DNA from: Alopecurus myosuroides
Taxonomy: Eukaryota; Streptophyta; Magnoliopsida; Poales; Poaceae
Direction of reading: 5' to 3'
Assembly: GCA_028641055.1 (NCBI GenBank)
Contig: CM054057.1
Span: 576,628,610-576,692,609, forward strand
DNA length: 64,000 bases
Positions within the stretch are counted from its first letter, which is position 1; each line of letters opens with the position of its first letter. The position numbers were made by a program, and so were the translations under genes. Shown here piece after piece: positions 23,155-35,131 of this stretch. The notes under the pieces were generated by a model that saw nothing but the letters and a program-made list of their open reading frames with translations, was not told where the DNA came from and ran no database searches.

Positions 23155-24739
23155 TGATACGTCTCCAACGTATCTATAATTTCTGATGCTCCATGATCAT
23201 ATTATGTCAATTGCTACATGTTTTCTCCCTTATTTATAGCATTTTTATACGTTTTCCGGGACTAACCTATTAACAAGATGCCAAGTGCCAGTTCCCTGTT
23301 TTCTGATGTTTTTGGTTTCAGAAAAGTTGTTCTCGAAACATTCTCGGAATTGTACCCCACAAAGCCCGAAGTGCCTATTTTCTCCGGAAGCATCGAGAAC
23401 ACCGAGGAAGAGTCGAAGACGGGCACCAGGGGGGCCACACCATAGGGCCCCAGGAGCCCCCCTTGGCCGCGCCAGCTATGGGTGTGGGGCCTCTGGAGCT
23501 CCACCGCCTTTTCCCTTTCGCCTATTTAATCCCCCCGGATGGAAAACCCTAAACACATGATCAAAAATCCCCGAAAAGTTCTGCAGCCGCCGTCACCGTC
23601 AACCCTAGATCAGGGGGTTCTGAAGCTGTTTCCGGCATGTTGCCGGAGAGGAGATCATGACCGGAGGCTTCTATGTCACCATGCCTGCCTCTGGAGTGAT
23701 GCGTGAGTAGTTCATCCTTGGACTACGGGTTTGTAGCTGTAGCTAGATGGTTGTCTTCTCCTCATATGCCTCCATGTTTAGATCTCGTGAGCTGCCTATC
23801 ATGATCGAGATTGATCTTATGTAATTCTATATGTTGTGTTTGCTGGGATCCGATGAATATAGAACTTATGCCAAGTTGATTACAGTCTTTATTTTCATAT
23901 GATATTTGTGATCTTGCATGCTTTCCGTTGCTAGTGGTTTCTCTGGCCAAGTAGTTGCTAATGACTCCAAGAGGGAGTATTTATGCTCGATAGTGGGTTC
24001 ATGCCTCCTCACCGCCTTGCTCGAGTGACAGAAACATGAAGGGGGGAGGATGTGATGTTGCCATTAGGGAGAAAACATCGGTGAGAGTGCCCGCGTGCAT
24101 AATCATTGCTTACATTACACACTTTTTTAATGGAGTTATATGTTGCTTGCAACTTAATACCTAAGGGGGTTCGGATGATTACCTCAGGGTGGATTATTAG
24201 TCATAGATGCAGATGAATTTTGGTCTATGTATATTGTTGTAATGCCCACACTAAATATCATAGTAATCACCATGTCATATTTGTGCACTACACTGCAACC
24301 TCTATTTCTCAATTGCCCAGCTGTAATTCGTTCACCCAGCATGCTATCTTTTATGGAGAGACACCACTAGTGAACCTATGAACCCCTGTCCATTTTCCAC
24401 ACTGTTAAACAAACCACAACTATTTGCTGCTTTCTTTACTAACTGCAAGCATACATCATTTTCCACATTGTACGTCTAATCTTTGTTTTTAGCAAGACCG
24501 GTGAGATTGATAACCTCATTGTACTGTTGGGACAAAGTATTTTGGTTGTGTTGTGTGCAGATTTCACGTTGTTGCTGACACCGGTGAAGCCCCAGCACCA
24601 CCGTCAGTGGCATCAACCTTCCTGAGATCCTCTTCCTCCTACTGGATTGATAACCTTGGTTCTTAACTGAGGGAAATTCTTGTCGCTTGCTCATCACACC
24701 CTCCTCTTGGGGTTTCCAACACACCATCAAAGGGCATCA
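23155..24739 (+). mobile_element. Solo LTR (1585 bp) inside TNPD
   Basis: Starts TGATACGTCTCCAACG and ends GGGCATCA. Flanks are GTCCA (23150-23154) and GTCTA (24740-24744), a 5-bp TSD with one transition. It is the same family and length as the LTRs at 33537 and 38737, shown by GACTAACCTATTAACAAGAT, CCGGATGGAAAACCCTA and TCATCACACCCTCCTCTTGG, but in the opposite orientation. Removing it with one TSD copy rejoins the TNPD DUF4216 reading frame. No internal domain remains. Confidence 0.9.
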
Positions 24740-25097
24740 GTCTACATGTACCCCGTCTTTCAGGTTTAACCATTTGCATAGGAACAAAGGGATCTTGAAA
24801 GTAGGTCCATAGTCAAGTTCTCATATCTCCTCTATGTACCCGTAATATGTGACCTTCTTCCCATTGTCGTCTGCTACATCAAAGCAGACACCACTGTTTT
24901 GGTTGGTGCTCTTTTGATCTTGGGCGCGTGTAAAATGTATTCCCATTTATCTCGTACCCTTGAAAAGTCGATGTACGAAATGATGGTTGCTTGGACAACA
25001 AGTATAGTTGTTCTTCAACGGTGGTGTCATTAATGAGATGTGTTTGCAACTAACCGCCAAAAGTCTTCTGGTGTTCTCCATCAATCCAATCTTCACC

Positions 25098-25589
25098 CTA
25101 CTCTGGGTATTTTTGAGGGTAAATATTCTTGTGTTCCACTATATACAGAGCCACCAAGCTGGAATTATGTAGGACCGTGTTGTGTGCTTTAGTGAAAGAA
25201 TGTCCGCCCATAATTATTTTTGCTCTCTTTCCAAGCATGCCTTTTCCACGCAGTCTCCCCTCATAGCGAGATTCAGGAACACCGATCGGCTTAAGGTCAG
25301 GAATAAATTCAACACAAAACTCAGTGACCTCCTCTGTTCCATAGCCCTTGAAGATGCTTCCTTCTGGCATAACATGGTTATGAACGTATTTATTCAAGAC
25401 TCCCATCAATCTCTCAAAGGGGAACATGTTGTGTAGAAATACAAGACCGAGAACATGAATCTCTTCGACTAGGTGAACTACGAGGTGTGTCATAATATTG
25501 AAGAAGGATGGTGGAAACACCAACTCGAAGCTGATAAGACATTGCACCACATCCTTCCATAAATTTGATAGAGTTAGTGGATTGATCAC
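25098..25589 (-). pseudogene. TNPD DUF4218 segment
   Basis: An open stretch of 163 codons with HLVVHLVEEIHVLGLVFLHN, FPFERLMGVLNKYVHNHVMP and CVEFIPDLKPIGVPESRYEG, which is the conserved DUF4218 region after the CACTA transposase core. It is separated from the core by stops between 25590 and 25703, and ends in a TAG at 25098. Sequence below 25080 continues into DUF4216-type text (NGNTFYTRAQDQKSTNQNSG near 24935). Confidence 0.8.
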
Positions 25590-25699
25590 CTTCTAAGAAA
25601 TTGCATTAAGGAATGCACATAGATTCACAATGGGTACTCGAACATTTTCTGGCAGAAGCCCCCGCAATGCAACCGGAAGTAATTGTGTCATAATGACGT

Positions 25700-27105
25700 G
25701 TCAGTCATGAGAGTTTAGGTTTTGAAACCTTTTATCTGTCATGTTTATTATTCCCTTTATATTCGATGAGAATCCATACAGGACCTTGATGCTGCTCAGG
25801 ACTTCAAAAAATATCTCCTTCTCTTCTTTGGTAAGAGCGTAGTTGGCAGGACCTTGATACTTCTCTGGATTCGGGTTGTCTCGTTCGTGCATAGGTTGCT
25901 GCTCCTGCCGTGCATCCGGTGAATCTGTTGTCTTCCCATACACGCCCAAGAAGTTTAGCAGGTTCACGCAAAGATTTTTCGTCACGTGCATCATGTCGAT
26001 TGAAGAGTGAACCTCTACGGTTTTCCAATAGGGTAGCTCCCAAAATATAGACATCTTCTTACACGTGGGTACGTGTCCGACACTGTCATTCGGAGCAGAT
26101 TGTCCGCCAGGACCCTTTCCAAAGATCACTTTTAAATCCTTGACCATATCATATATAACATCCCAAGTAGGGCGGGTAGGTTTTGTCCGGTTATCTGCCT
26201 CACCTCTGAAATGCTTGCCTCCTCTCTTTCTTATGGGAAGCTGTTGTGAAATAAATCGATGATGCCCCAGGTACACATTCTTGTTTCCCAAATGTATACT
26301 GTCAGTATCACCTAAACAGTGTGTGCATGCATTATATCCCTTGTTTGATTGTCCTGAAATGTAACTGAGAGCAGGCCAATCATTGATGGTTACGAACAAC
26401 AACCCTCATAGGTTAAATTTCGTTTGTTTGTTCTCATCCCACACAGGTACACCTTCTTCACGCCACAACTATAAAAGTTCTTCAACCAATGGCCTCATGT
26501 ACACATCAATGTCGTTGCCGGGTTGGCTCGGGCCTTGGATGAGCACTGGCATCATAATGAACTTCCATTTCATGCATAACCAAGGAGGAAGGTTGTAGAT
26601 ACACAGAGTCACCGACCAGGTGCTAGGGCTGGAGCTCTGCTCCCCGAAAAGATTAAAGCCTTGTGTACTTAGATGAAATCTTAAGTTCCTCGCGTCATCT
26701 GCAAATGTCTTGAACTCTCTGTCGATTTTTCTCCACTGCGACCTGTCAGCTGGGTGCCTCAGCATCACGCCTTTCTTACGGTCTTCTTTGTGCCATCGCA
26801 ACAACTTGGCATGCTCTTTGTTTTGAAACAAACGTTTCAACCGTGGTATTATAGGGGCATACCACATCACCTTTGCAGGAACCCTCTTCCTGGGCCGCGG
26901 CTCGCCCTCAACATCACCAGGGTCATCTCGCCTGATCTTATACCGCAATGCACCGCATACCGGGCATGCATTAAAATTCTCGTACTTCTCGCCACGGTAG
27001 AGGATGAAGTCATTGATGCATGCATGTATCTTCTCCACCTCTAATCCTAGAGGGCAGACAACCTTCTTTGCTTCGTACGTACTAGAGGGTAATTCATTCT
27101 TCCCT
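25700..27105 (-). pseudogene. TNPD catalytic core (Transposase_21 domain)
   Basis: Two consecutive open segments (27105-26469 and 26402-25701) carry the TNPD core: PLGLEVEKIHACINDFILYR, NACPVCGALRYKIRRDDPGD, KRVPAKVMWYAPIIPRLKRL, then FVTINDWPALSYISGQSNKG, NACTHCLGDTDSIHLGNKN and VEVHSSIDMMHVTKNLCVNL. A frame change separates them at about 26403-26468 and a stop ends the second at 25701. The CPVCG and CTHC cysteines and the DMMHVTKN block are retained. The start-like ATG at 27173 lies in the inserted LTR and is not the gene's own start. Confidence 0.85.
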
Positions 27106-27110
27106 GGAAG

Positions 27111-30100
27111 TTTCACATCCTCATTTTGGAGACAAGGTTTTAAGGAGGAAAACATGAAATTAGGGACCAACAAAAACTTTTAGTTGATCCTGTTGTTTTT
27201 CTGAAATTATAACTCCTTATGTAAGCCTGTTGTTTCCTTTGAGAAATAAAGAGTGGAAGGTTATTATTTTGTTTTCTTGTCATCCTTATCATCTTGTTAA
27301 ATTTGGTTATGGATCACCAAATAAAGAAAACAAGATTGACTTTGGAAATCCTTAAGGAAAACATGATTTTTCCTTTTCTGTTTTCAGCTATCACATTCAC
27401 TTTTGGGAAACATTTCTATCCATGAACCACAACTCATCTTGGTGTTTTATTTGGATGTCATCCATTCTTATGGTATGGACTTGCTCAACATGACCAAAGA
27501 AATATTTTTGAGCCAGTGGAAAACATGTTTTCATGAGTGTTTTTCTGCCTAGTTGAAAACAGGAAAAAAGGAAAACATTGAAAACAGAAAACTACCCCTG
27601 TTTTAGCCTTGTTTTCATCCACCTTTATATTTTCTAAAATCTGAGAAAAATATGTTTCTGAAACTACGTGATGTGCTCTTCAAATCCATACTTCCATCTT
27701 TCCAATTGGAAATTGTTTGCTGTGCCAAACAAGCCCCTACTTTTCCTATCCTCTGTCTGTTTTTGGACTTAGAAAAATTCCTGAAACATTTCTGAACTTT
27801 TATGAACCTGAACTCGAACTCTGTCAGTTTCTACACCCGAATCAAATCTTGCTCAATTTCGTGTTGGAGATCATCTAGGTGCATTTCCCTGTTGCCAAAC
27901 CACCTTTCCTCACTCTCCTCTCTCGAAACCAGCCCCTGGTTTGCTCTTGGACACAGCAGAAGGGAAGAACATCTCCGGGACAAGGATGGTGTCCACCGGG
28001 TCGCCCTGTCGGCAGAGCAGAGGGGAAACCCGTGCCTTGGCTCCCTTCTTCCACAGCCTAGCGCCAGAGCAGGCACGGTCTCGACGCCACGAAGCTGCGC
28101 ATGCATATTCGCGTGCTGCCCGTGGCCTGAGAGCTCGAGCGTGCTGGTATTGCCATTGCCGCCGTGGCGAGCGCCCGAGCACCCCCCCTCCCGTGATCTC
28201 CCGTTATAAGATTCCATCCACCCCATTGATTTGCCACCCACCTCCCCACACTCACCGCATCCACTTTCACCTGTGTCTTCCTCTGTTTCTCTCCCTGTGA
28301 GAGCCAGGGAGACTAGTTCTTGCTGTTCTGCCCGCGGAAGGAAAACAGGAGCCCTGCCCTCGTCTCTCCCTCTCGCCTCTCCATTTTTGTTTCATATGTT
28401 TCCCCTATGCAAGGCCTACGTGCCTGACATTCTCTCTTGCTCGTTGGCATGCAGGATCGCCGCCGCCGTGCTCGACGCTACCGGGGACGTCTCGGTGCGC
28501 GCGGGCGCTACGGAGGTGTCTGGACCCTGCTGCTGCTTCTGAACCTTTGCGTCGGCCTCGCTCCATCGCCTCTTCCCCGAACACCGATTCCCGTCGAGCC
28601 CTAGGTGAGCTACTGCCCGTACGGGAGTCCTAGTGCTCACCGGCGGCCCGATCTGAATGCGAGGTGGAAGAAAGAGCGAGAGTCGCCCATCCGTTGATCA
28701 ACTGCCCTCTTTGAATCTCACTCGGGAGTATCCTGGCCGTTAGATCGAGATCTCGCGGCCGCGTACCGGTTCACTTGCGCGCGCGACTGATCTGGGCCGG
28801 CCCAGCATAGCGCGCTCTGGCGCGTAGAGGCCAGCGGCCAACTGAGCCCGCGCTGGCAGTTTTAATCAATTTGTTTTTTCCAGAAAACTGCCACACCACT
28901 TTAATCCAAACTAAAATATGTAAACTTTAAATATGGCCACTCCCTTTTTATCAAAGGTACCTGCAAGTTTTTCCAACCATATGCAAGTGGCAGAACTGCA
29001 TTTGCATCCCTGGTTCATCTGTGAAAAATCCCACAAGTCAACCTATCTGAAAGCTTAAACATGTAATAACTTTTGATTTAGAAATCCAATGGAAGTTAGG
29101 TTGAGCTCTCTGGATAGATCTTGTTTAATCCTAACTAGAGAAGTTGGCCTCACATGCACTTGAGTTTTCTATTTTAAATGACATGCTAATTGGTAAACAA
29201 CCAGAGAGCCACTAAATGATTTTTATGAATTTTTCGAAAATGTTTTTTTGATATGAATACTTCTGGATGTGCTTCTGTATGAGTAGATATATCATATCCT
29301 AGATTTGTGTGATTTTTTGAGCTGTAGAATATTTTTGGAATGCACTACAAGTTTTAATAGTATTCTGCCATGTGTAAATCCCATGTGTTATTATTATGTT
29401 AAATGTGTGAATGCTTTGTGTGATCTTACTAGCATGTATAGGAGTTTTTTTCTCTGCCATGTGACTGTTATCTTATGGATCTACCATGTTAGATTAAATC
29501 TTGTTCATGAAAATGCCATGGTTTGTCTTGCATGTTAATAACTATGCTTGTATTCTAATTTCCATGGTTAATAGATTTGTTTGCCATGTGTAACTTCATG
29601 CCAAGATTGTTTCGATGCCTTGCATGTTATGACATGTCTCTTTTATGTACTCGTTTAGCTTCTGGTTGCATGCTTAGTTATCTTTTAGAACTAGATTATG
29701 GCTTGCATGTCCATAGAAATGCATGGTTTACTCCCTCATGCTTGTTTGATTGTTTCCTAAATTATTTTCATATCACTCTTTATGGCCTTGTATGAGAGTG
29801 GTACACCCACTGGACTCATGCCATATGCTTGATGCATGACTTGTAGAAAACTATGCCATGTTATGCATGTTTTTGATGCTTGTTTGAGTGTTATAGCAAT
29901 GTAGTAGTAATGTTATTTTGGGTGAATCTTTTTAGATGAATACTTGTTGTATGTGTGTTGTATTAGCTTGTGCTTGTGTTTGTCTTGTTCTGATTGAGTG
30001 TTTTTCTTTTTTACTTTTTACGACGTTAGATAATGAAGAGACTATTGCTCCTGAAGAGGTTTTCTGTAACTCTTGTTTATTTCAAGAGTGTGATCAAGAC

Positions 30101-31620
30101 ATAGTGCCAAGGCTAGCCACTCTAAATGCTTGCTGCTGTTTTACTTACCATGCATGATTTACTTCTGAAGTTATTTACTTAAGTTATTTTCGAACTATTT
30201 CTTTTAAGAGAACATTACCATTATCACTTTTAATGAATTGTCGTAGCCACTCCATAATCTTGGTGTTACCAAGCCCTTAGGATTTTGGAACCATCAATTA
30301 AGTAACTTAAGTCCCTTCGTGGACACCTTAACTTAAGTCCCTTTTTGGAAAACTCATGGCTTTGGAAAAACCCGAGGAAAGGTGGGACCTTGTCCGAGGG
30401 AGGTTTGTGAAGGAGGAAGTGTTTTCAACTTGTTTTCCGAAAAAATGACACATAACCTAGTCTTCGCCGGACAACCAAACCGTACTGCCACATTACCTCA
30501 ATATGGGAACGGGGTCTAGCTAATTGCTTGTCGGTGTTAGTCCGTGCCTACCTCAAAGTGCTATAGGGGTTAGAGTCCCCCGAACCGAATTGTTGCCAGG
30601 AGGGAGAAACGGGACATTCACAGTGTAGGATTAAGTTCACTACCGGTTGCAACAATTGGGTCTCCTGTCATGGCGGTGTGTTGTCAGGGGAAACCGGATC
30701 AATACGGCTGACTCACTCGGTGCCGGGGAGAACAAACCCAGTTGAGGATGTAGTCATTTACTAGCACTGGCATAGTGGATGGTTAGGACCAGTTATCCGA
30801 TGTTTGCATACTGTCTCGGATAGTCCGTGGTTGTTCACGGCGGATGTACTGGATCTTGTGGAATGTGTACACCTCTGCAGAGTAAAACTATTCAGAATAG
30901 CCGCGTCCTCGGATATGGACAGTTGAATGGCCATGTACCTAGCATTGTGTCAATGATTTTCAAAAAGCTGGAACTTGTTTATGTTGTCGTACCTGGGAGG
31001 TACATGAAATGGAAAGATCGTAGCTTTGAGGTACCGGAGAAATATTGGTATGGGAAATGATGTTTTTCCAAAAAGGTCTTTCAAAAATAAAATTTGGTTC
31101 AACCATGATGAGTCTTTTACTCACCATGGGTAGTATAGCCCTTAACTAAATAGCCTTCCTACCACCATTTTTTTAGCATACTTGCACTTGTTGGGCTTTC
31201 ATTTAGGGTGACTTGCGAGTACATTCAAATGTACTCATATGGTTTCGTCCCTGGCTATTGTCTTGGTCAGACTTTGAGGAGCCATCTCAGGAGGATACCT
31301 TTGAGGAGGAGTACTTTGACGACCCCGCGTACTCGGCACGTCTCCCGGTCAGCAGCCTGTGGTGCTAAGGCGTTGACATGGGTTCTACTCGTTGTGTTTG
31401 CTTCCACTGAATAAAGTAGTTATGATGTGTGTGTGCCATTGTCCTGCGCGACAGTTGTCTCAGACTTGGTCGATAGACCATTTGTGTAAGACTATGTTAT
31501 TCGTGTAATGGATGTGAACTCTGTTGTACCTTCTCTAAATATGTTGCTCATGACCGTCGATCTGGGATCATGAGTGTATGCATATTGGCGGTCTCGGACA
31601 TCTAGTCTGGGGTCCCCACA
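27111..31620 (+). mobile_element. Solo LTR (4510 bp, LARD-type) inside TNPD
   Basis: Boundaries come from the host gene: flanks GGAAG (27106-27110) and TGAAG (31621-31625) form a 5-bp TSD with one mismatch, and removing the insert with one copy rejoins the TNPD frame. The right end is GGGGTCCCCACA; the left end reads TTTCACATCC, probably a mutated TGTCACATCC. Inside are a CT-rich promoter-like region with a TATA-like GTTATAAG at about 28203, a GC-rich leader with a splice-donor-like CTAGGTGAGC near 28602, a long AT-rich part, and CTGCAGAGTAAA text (30878) matching CTGCAGGGTAAA of the three-LTR array. It has the same size and plan as those LTRs but is a different family. Confidence 0.8.
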
Positions 31621-31625
31621 TGAAG

Positions 31626-32215
31626 CATCTTCTTTATTATTTTTAGCAACTTTTCAACACTCTTGTCAGAAGTACCATTCTCTGCGTTCCATTGCAGCAA
31701 TTCTAGTGTGGTACCCAGCTTTTTCTAGCCATCTTCCTAATTTGGGTACAACAATTTGTTGTGATCCTCTAACATTCTCTCCAACTTCAACTTCTCGTTT
31801 TCAGTTCCGCAGTTAATCTTCGCATCACGAATGGCCCGACCTAAATTGTCATCGGGCTCATCAAAAATGAGCTCTTCTTCATCTTCATCTCCCCCCATTA
31901 TCCTATCACCTTGTTCAATGAACATATGGATATTTGTCATTATCCTCTTCTTCTTCGTTGTCTTCCATTGTAACCCCTCTTTCTCCGTGCTTTGTCCAAC
32001 AATTATAGACGGGCATGAAACCGTTCTCAAATAGGTGGAAGTGAATAGTTCTTGAGTTAGAGTAATCCTTCATATTCTTACAGGCACTACATGGACATCA
32101 CATGAAACCATTCGACCGCTTGCTTGCCTCAGCCACGTGGAGAAAATTATGCATGCCATTAAGATACTCGGGAGAACGTTGTTCACCGTACACCCATTGT
32201 CAGTTCATCTGCAAT
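31626..32215 (-). pseudogene. TNPD N-terminal part (transposase-associated domain)
   Basis: The minus strand reads RSPEYLNGMHNFLHVAEASK near 32165 and ACKNMKDYSNSRTIHFHLFE near 32075, text typical of the zinc-binding transposase-associated domain that precedes Transposase_21. It is followed by an acidic stretch (GGDEDEEELIFDEPDDNLGR). Premature stops lie near 32110 and after LLYPN (31737), and a frame change occurs in the acidic part. The piece ends at the solo-LTR target site TGAAG (31621-31625). Confidence 0.75.
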
Positions 32216-32294
32216 ATATAAGTATATTAAAAACCATTCATTACACTACATCATAGACGAGTGACTAAATTAATTAATATACAGGTCCATCAGA

Positions 32295-32681
32295 TTAAAA
32301 GTAAGGTAGAGTACTGACCAAATGTAATACATAGTTCTCATAAAACATACAAGTATCTAAAAAAAAACTAAAACCAACAAAAAATGCGATGAAAATCACA
32401 ACTAACGTAACTACTGAACCTACAGCATAATGATACCAAGCCTCTTGATTAATGGCATATTTTCTAATCTTTTTAATTTTCAATCCTATTGCATCCATCT
32501 TGATCTGGTGATCATCGATGATGTCGGCAAGGTTCAAGTCCAATTTCATCTTCTCTTCTAGGCATTGCAGATGAAGATCTTCACTTCTTTTCAATTTTTC
32601 TTTCAAATCATTATTTTCTTTCTCAAATAAATTTAGCATCTCGACCAGAGGGTCGGTTGGAATTTCTAGTTTAGCTACCTC
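32295..32681 (-). CDS. CACTA-associated coiled-coil protein with one membrane segment
   Basis: An exon begins at about 32681 after a TATCTAG acceptor on the minus strand and reads VAKLEIPTDPLVEM, then ENNDLKEKLKRSEDLHLQCL (coiled coil with heptad leucines), NLADIIDDHQIKMDAIGLKI, and AWYHYAVGSVVTLVVIFIAF as the start of a hydrophobic segment of about 24 residues, ending at a stop at 32295. From the ATG at 32639 it is 114 residues. An upstream exon ending at a GTGAGCC donor near 32890 is likely. It lies between the CACTA terminus and TNPD on the same strand. I recall similar ORFs in several Triticeae CACTA families, but no function is known to me. The last ~24 residues look like read-through past the usual end. 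Confidence 0.55.
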   Translation of the reverse strand, partial: EVAKLEIPTDPLVEMLNLFEKENNDLKEKLKRSEDLHLQCLEEKMKLDLNLADIIDDHQIKMDAIGLKIKKIRKYAINQEAWYHYAVGSVVTLVVIFIAFFVGFSFFLDTCMFYENYVLHLVSTLPYF

Positions 32682-33299
32682 CTAGATAAAATATCTATGT
32701 CAAGTTGGTCGGCATAATTGTCACAAAACGAAACTAAACAAATAGTTATAAAAGTATACCAACGGATATCAAAACCATGGCACTATACATAAAAAAACAA
32801 TCATACATGAAAGAAAATTATAAAGTAATATATATGCATCTACCACGTAAAACTAAGTTTTTTATAAAACATAAAAACAAGTAGGCTCACCGAGGTGATG
32901 CCGGCTAGGGACGGTGCTGGCAATCGATGTCGGTAAGGACGGAGAAGATACTAAAACCAACAAAACATACTTTAATTTATGCTCAAATTGCATATAAAAC
33001 GAACGAAATCCCTAACTTAGACATTTCATCAAACACCTTGCTAGCACTAAAAAAATGAAACGAGTTAAACTATAGGAAATGAGCTAAATTAGGAAAGCCG
33101 GAAGAAAGGATCATGTTGCTAACCCTTGTATAGATGGTTCCAATCTTAACAAAATGGTGGAAAAAAATGGAGATTTTTTGGAGTGTGAGAGGAGAGATTT
33201 TTTTTGGAAATGTGGAGGAATGAAAAATTGGAGAGCTAGCTGTGCTCTCAGGTGTGATATGAACCGATACTAACGGTGCACCGCCGGCCCACATCCGCA
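32682..33299 (-). other. CACTA leader region with probable first exon
   Basis: AT-rich stretch on the 5' side of the CACTA genes. A GC-richer island at about 32891-32945 (minus strand) ends in GTGAGCC and could be the exon spliced to 32681. 33070-33250 is otherwise open but matches no domain. Confidence 0.35.
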
Positions 33300-33456
33300 G
33301 CAAATTTGACGCGAAAACCTTTAGACCCCGAACGAACCGGTGTTGTAGGTTTCCGGCGCCCTGTGCTCTTGAACCGGTACTAATTCTACCTTTAGTAACG
33401 GTTCGTAATTGAACATGTACTAAAGCTAAAATCCTATGGCCCTGTTTCTACTAGTG
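33300..33456 (-). repeat. CACTA 5' terminus and subterminal repeats
   Basis: On the minus strand the element begins CACTAGTAGAAACAGGGCC at 33456, the classic Triticeae CACTA terminal inverted repeat. It is followed by degenerate subterminal repeats related to TTTAGTACCGGTTC: CTTTAGTACATGTTC, ACGAACCGTTACTAAAGG, TAGTACCGGTTC and CACCGGTTCG. The opposite terminus of this element is not recognised in the window. The 3-bp TSD cannot be confirmed without it. Confidence 0.85.
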
Positions 33457-33536
33457 CCAACCCTACCGCGTAGGGGCTCCCGTGAGGGCGCCGGACGGGA
33501 AGAAACAGCCGCATGGTGCCCACGGGCCCGTCCCGT

Positions 33537-35115
33537 TGATACTACGTGTTTGGAACCCCAAGAGGAGGGTGTGATGAGTGTAGCGGTAGGAATTTCCCTC
33601 AGTTAAGAACCAAGGTTATCAATCCAGTAGGAGAAAGAGGGTCTTTGGAAGGTTGAAGCCACTGACGGTGGTGCTTGGGCTTCACCGGTGTCAGCAACAA
33701 CGTAGAACCTGCACACAACACAACAAAAATACTTTGTCCCAACGGTACAGTGAGGTTGTAATCTCACCGGTCTTGCTGAAAACAAAGATTAGACGTATAG
33801 TTTGGAAAATGATGTATGCTTGTAGTAAGTAAAGAAAGCAGGAAATTGTAGTGGCTTGTTTAACAGTGTAGGAAAATGGACCGGGGTTCATAGGTTCACT
33901 AGTGGTGTCTCTCCATAAAAGATTACATGCTGGGTGAAAAAATTACACCTGTGCAATTGACTAATAAAGGTTACACCGTAGTGCGCATTCATGACATGAA
34001 GACTACTATGATATTTAGTGCGGCCATTATAACAATATACATAGACCGTAATCCAACTGCATCTATGACTAATAATCCACCCTCAGGTTATCATACGAAC
34101 CCCCTTAGGTATTAAGTTGCAAGCAACAGATAACCGCATTAAGAAATGTGTGTAATGTAAGCAACGATTGTACACGCGGGCACTCACACCGATGTTTTCT
34201 CCCTAGTGGCAACAACACATCCTCGCCCGTCACGTTTCTATCACTCGAGCACAGGCGAAAAGGAGGCATGAACCCACTATCAAGCATAAATACTCTCTCT
34301 TGGAGTCACTAGCAACTACTCGGCCAGAGCAACCACTAGCAACGGAAAGCATGCAAGATCACAAATAACATATGCAATAAAGACTATAATCAACTTGGCA
34401 TAAGTTCAATATTCATCTGATCCCAGCAAACATAGCACATAGAGTTACATAAGATCAATATCGATCATGTTAGGCAGCTCACGAGATCTAAACATGGAGG
34501 CATAGGAGGAGAAGACAACCATCTAGCTACTGCTATGGACCCGTAGTCCAAGGATGAACTACTCACGCATCACTCCGGAGGAAGGCATGGTGATGAAGAG
34601 GCCTCCGATGATGATCTCCTCTCCGGTAGGGTGCCGGAGACAGCTTCAGAACCCCCCTGATCTAGGGTTGACGACGATGGCGGCTGCGGAACTTTTTGGG
34701 GATTTTTTATCAAGTCTCTAGGGTTTTCCATCCGGGGGAATAAATAGGCGAAAGGGCAAAGGCGATGGAGCCCTGGGGGCTCCACACCACCCCTGGCGCG
34801 GCCAAGGAGGGGGAGGGGGCGCCACCGCATGGTGTGGGCCCCTGGTGCCCCTCTTCGACTCCTCTTCGGTCTTCTGGATGCTTCCCGGGAAAATAGGACT
34901 TTCGGGCTTCGAATTTTCCAATTCCGAGAATATTTCCAAAACAAATTTTCTGAAACTAAAAACATCATAAAATAGGGAACTGGCTCTGTGGCATGTTGTC
35001 AATAAGTTAGTCCGGAAAGTCGATAAAAATGACATAAAAAGGGAGAAAACATGTAGCAATTGGCATAATATTATCATGGAGCATCAGAAATTATAAATAC
35101 GTTGGAGACGTATCA
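33537..35115 (-). repeat. 3' LTR of the 33.5-40.3 kb element (1579 bp)
   Basis: Plus-strand ends are TGATACTACG and GACGTATCA. It shares its whole length with 38737-40307 and with the solo LTR at 23155. Differences include TTTGGAACCCC against TTGGGAACCC near the start and a longer GC-rich tract near 34800. Confidence 0.9.
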
Positions 35116-35131
35116 AGCATCCCCAATCTTA
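35116..35131 (-). promoter_or_regulatory. Polypurine tract
   Basis: The minus strand reads TAAGATTGGGGATGCT immediately before the 3' LTR start, the usual position of the plus-strand primer in retroelements. Confidence 0.6.

Larger units (their letters stand above)
22770..32215 (-). pseudogene. CACTA TNPD transposase gene, interrupted by two solo LTRs and several stops
   Basis: TNPD is the catalytic transposase of plant CACTA elements. On the minus strand the parts are, in order: a transposase-associated domain (32215 to about 31930), an acidic linker and KLG-type region (to 31626), the Transposase_21 core (27105-25700), DUF4218 (25589-25098), DUF4216 (about 25080-24745 and 23154-23010) and a C-terminal tail (to about 22770). 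The gene is broken by stops (for example TGA near 25703 after NLNSHD) and by the insertions at 23155-24739 and 27111-31620. It lies downstream of the element terminus at 33456 and of a small coiled-coil ORF. Domain calls rest on recognised family text such as CINDFILYRGEKYENFNACP. Confidence 0.85.

Noticed and set aside
26469..27173. TNPD starting at the ATG at 27173
   Set aside because: The first ~20 residues come from the inserted LTR. The gene's own text begins at the target site near 27105 and continues on the other side of the insert at 31626.
27802..28542. Protein-coding gene with a GC-rich first exon at 27.8-28.6 kb
   Set aside because: It lies inside the 4510-bp segment bounded by a TSD within TNPD and has the layout of an LTR promoter and leader. 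No domain is found in any frame.
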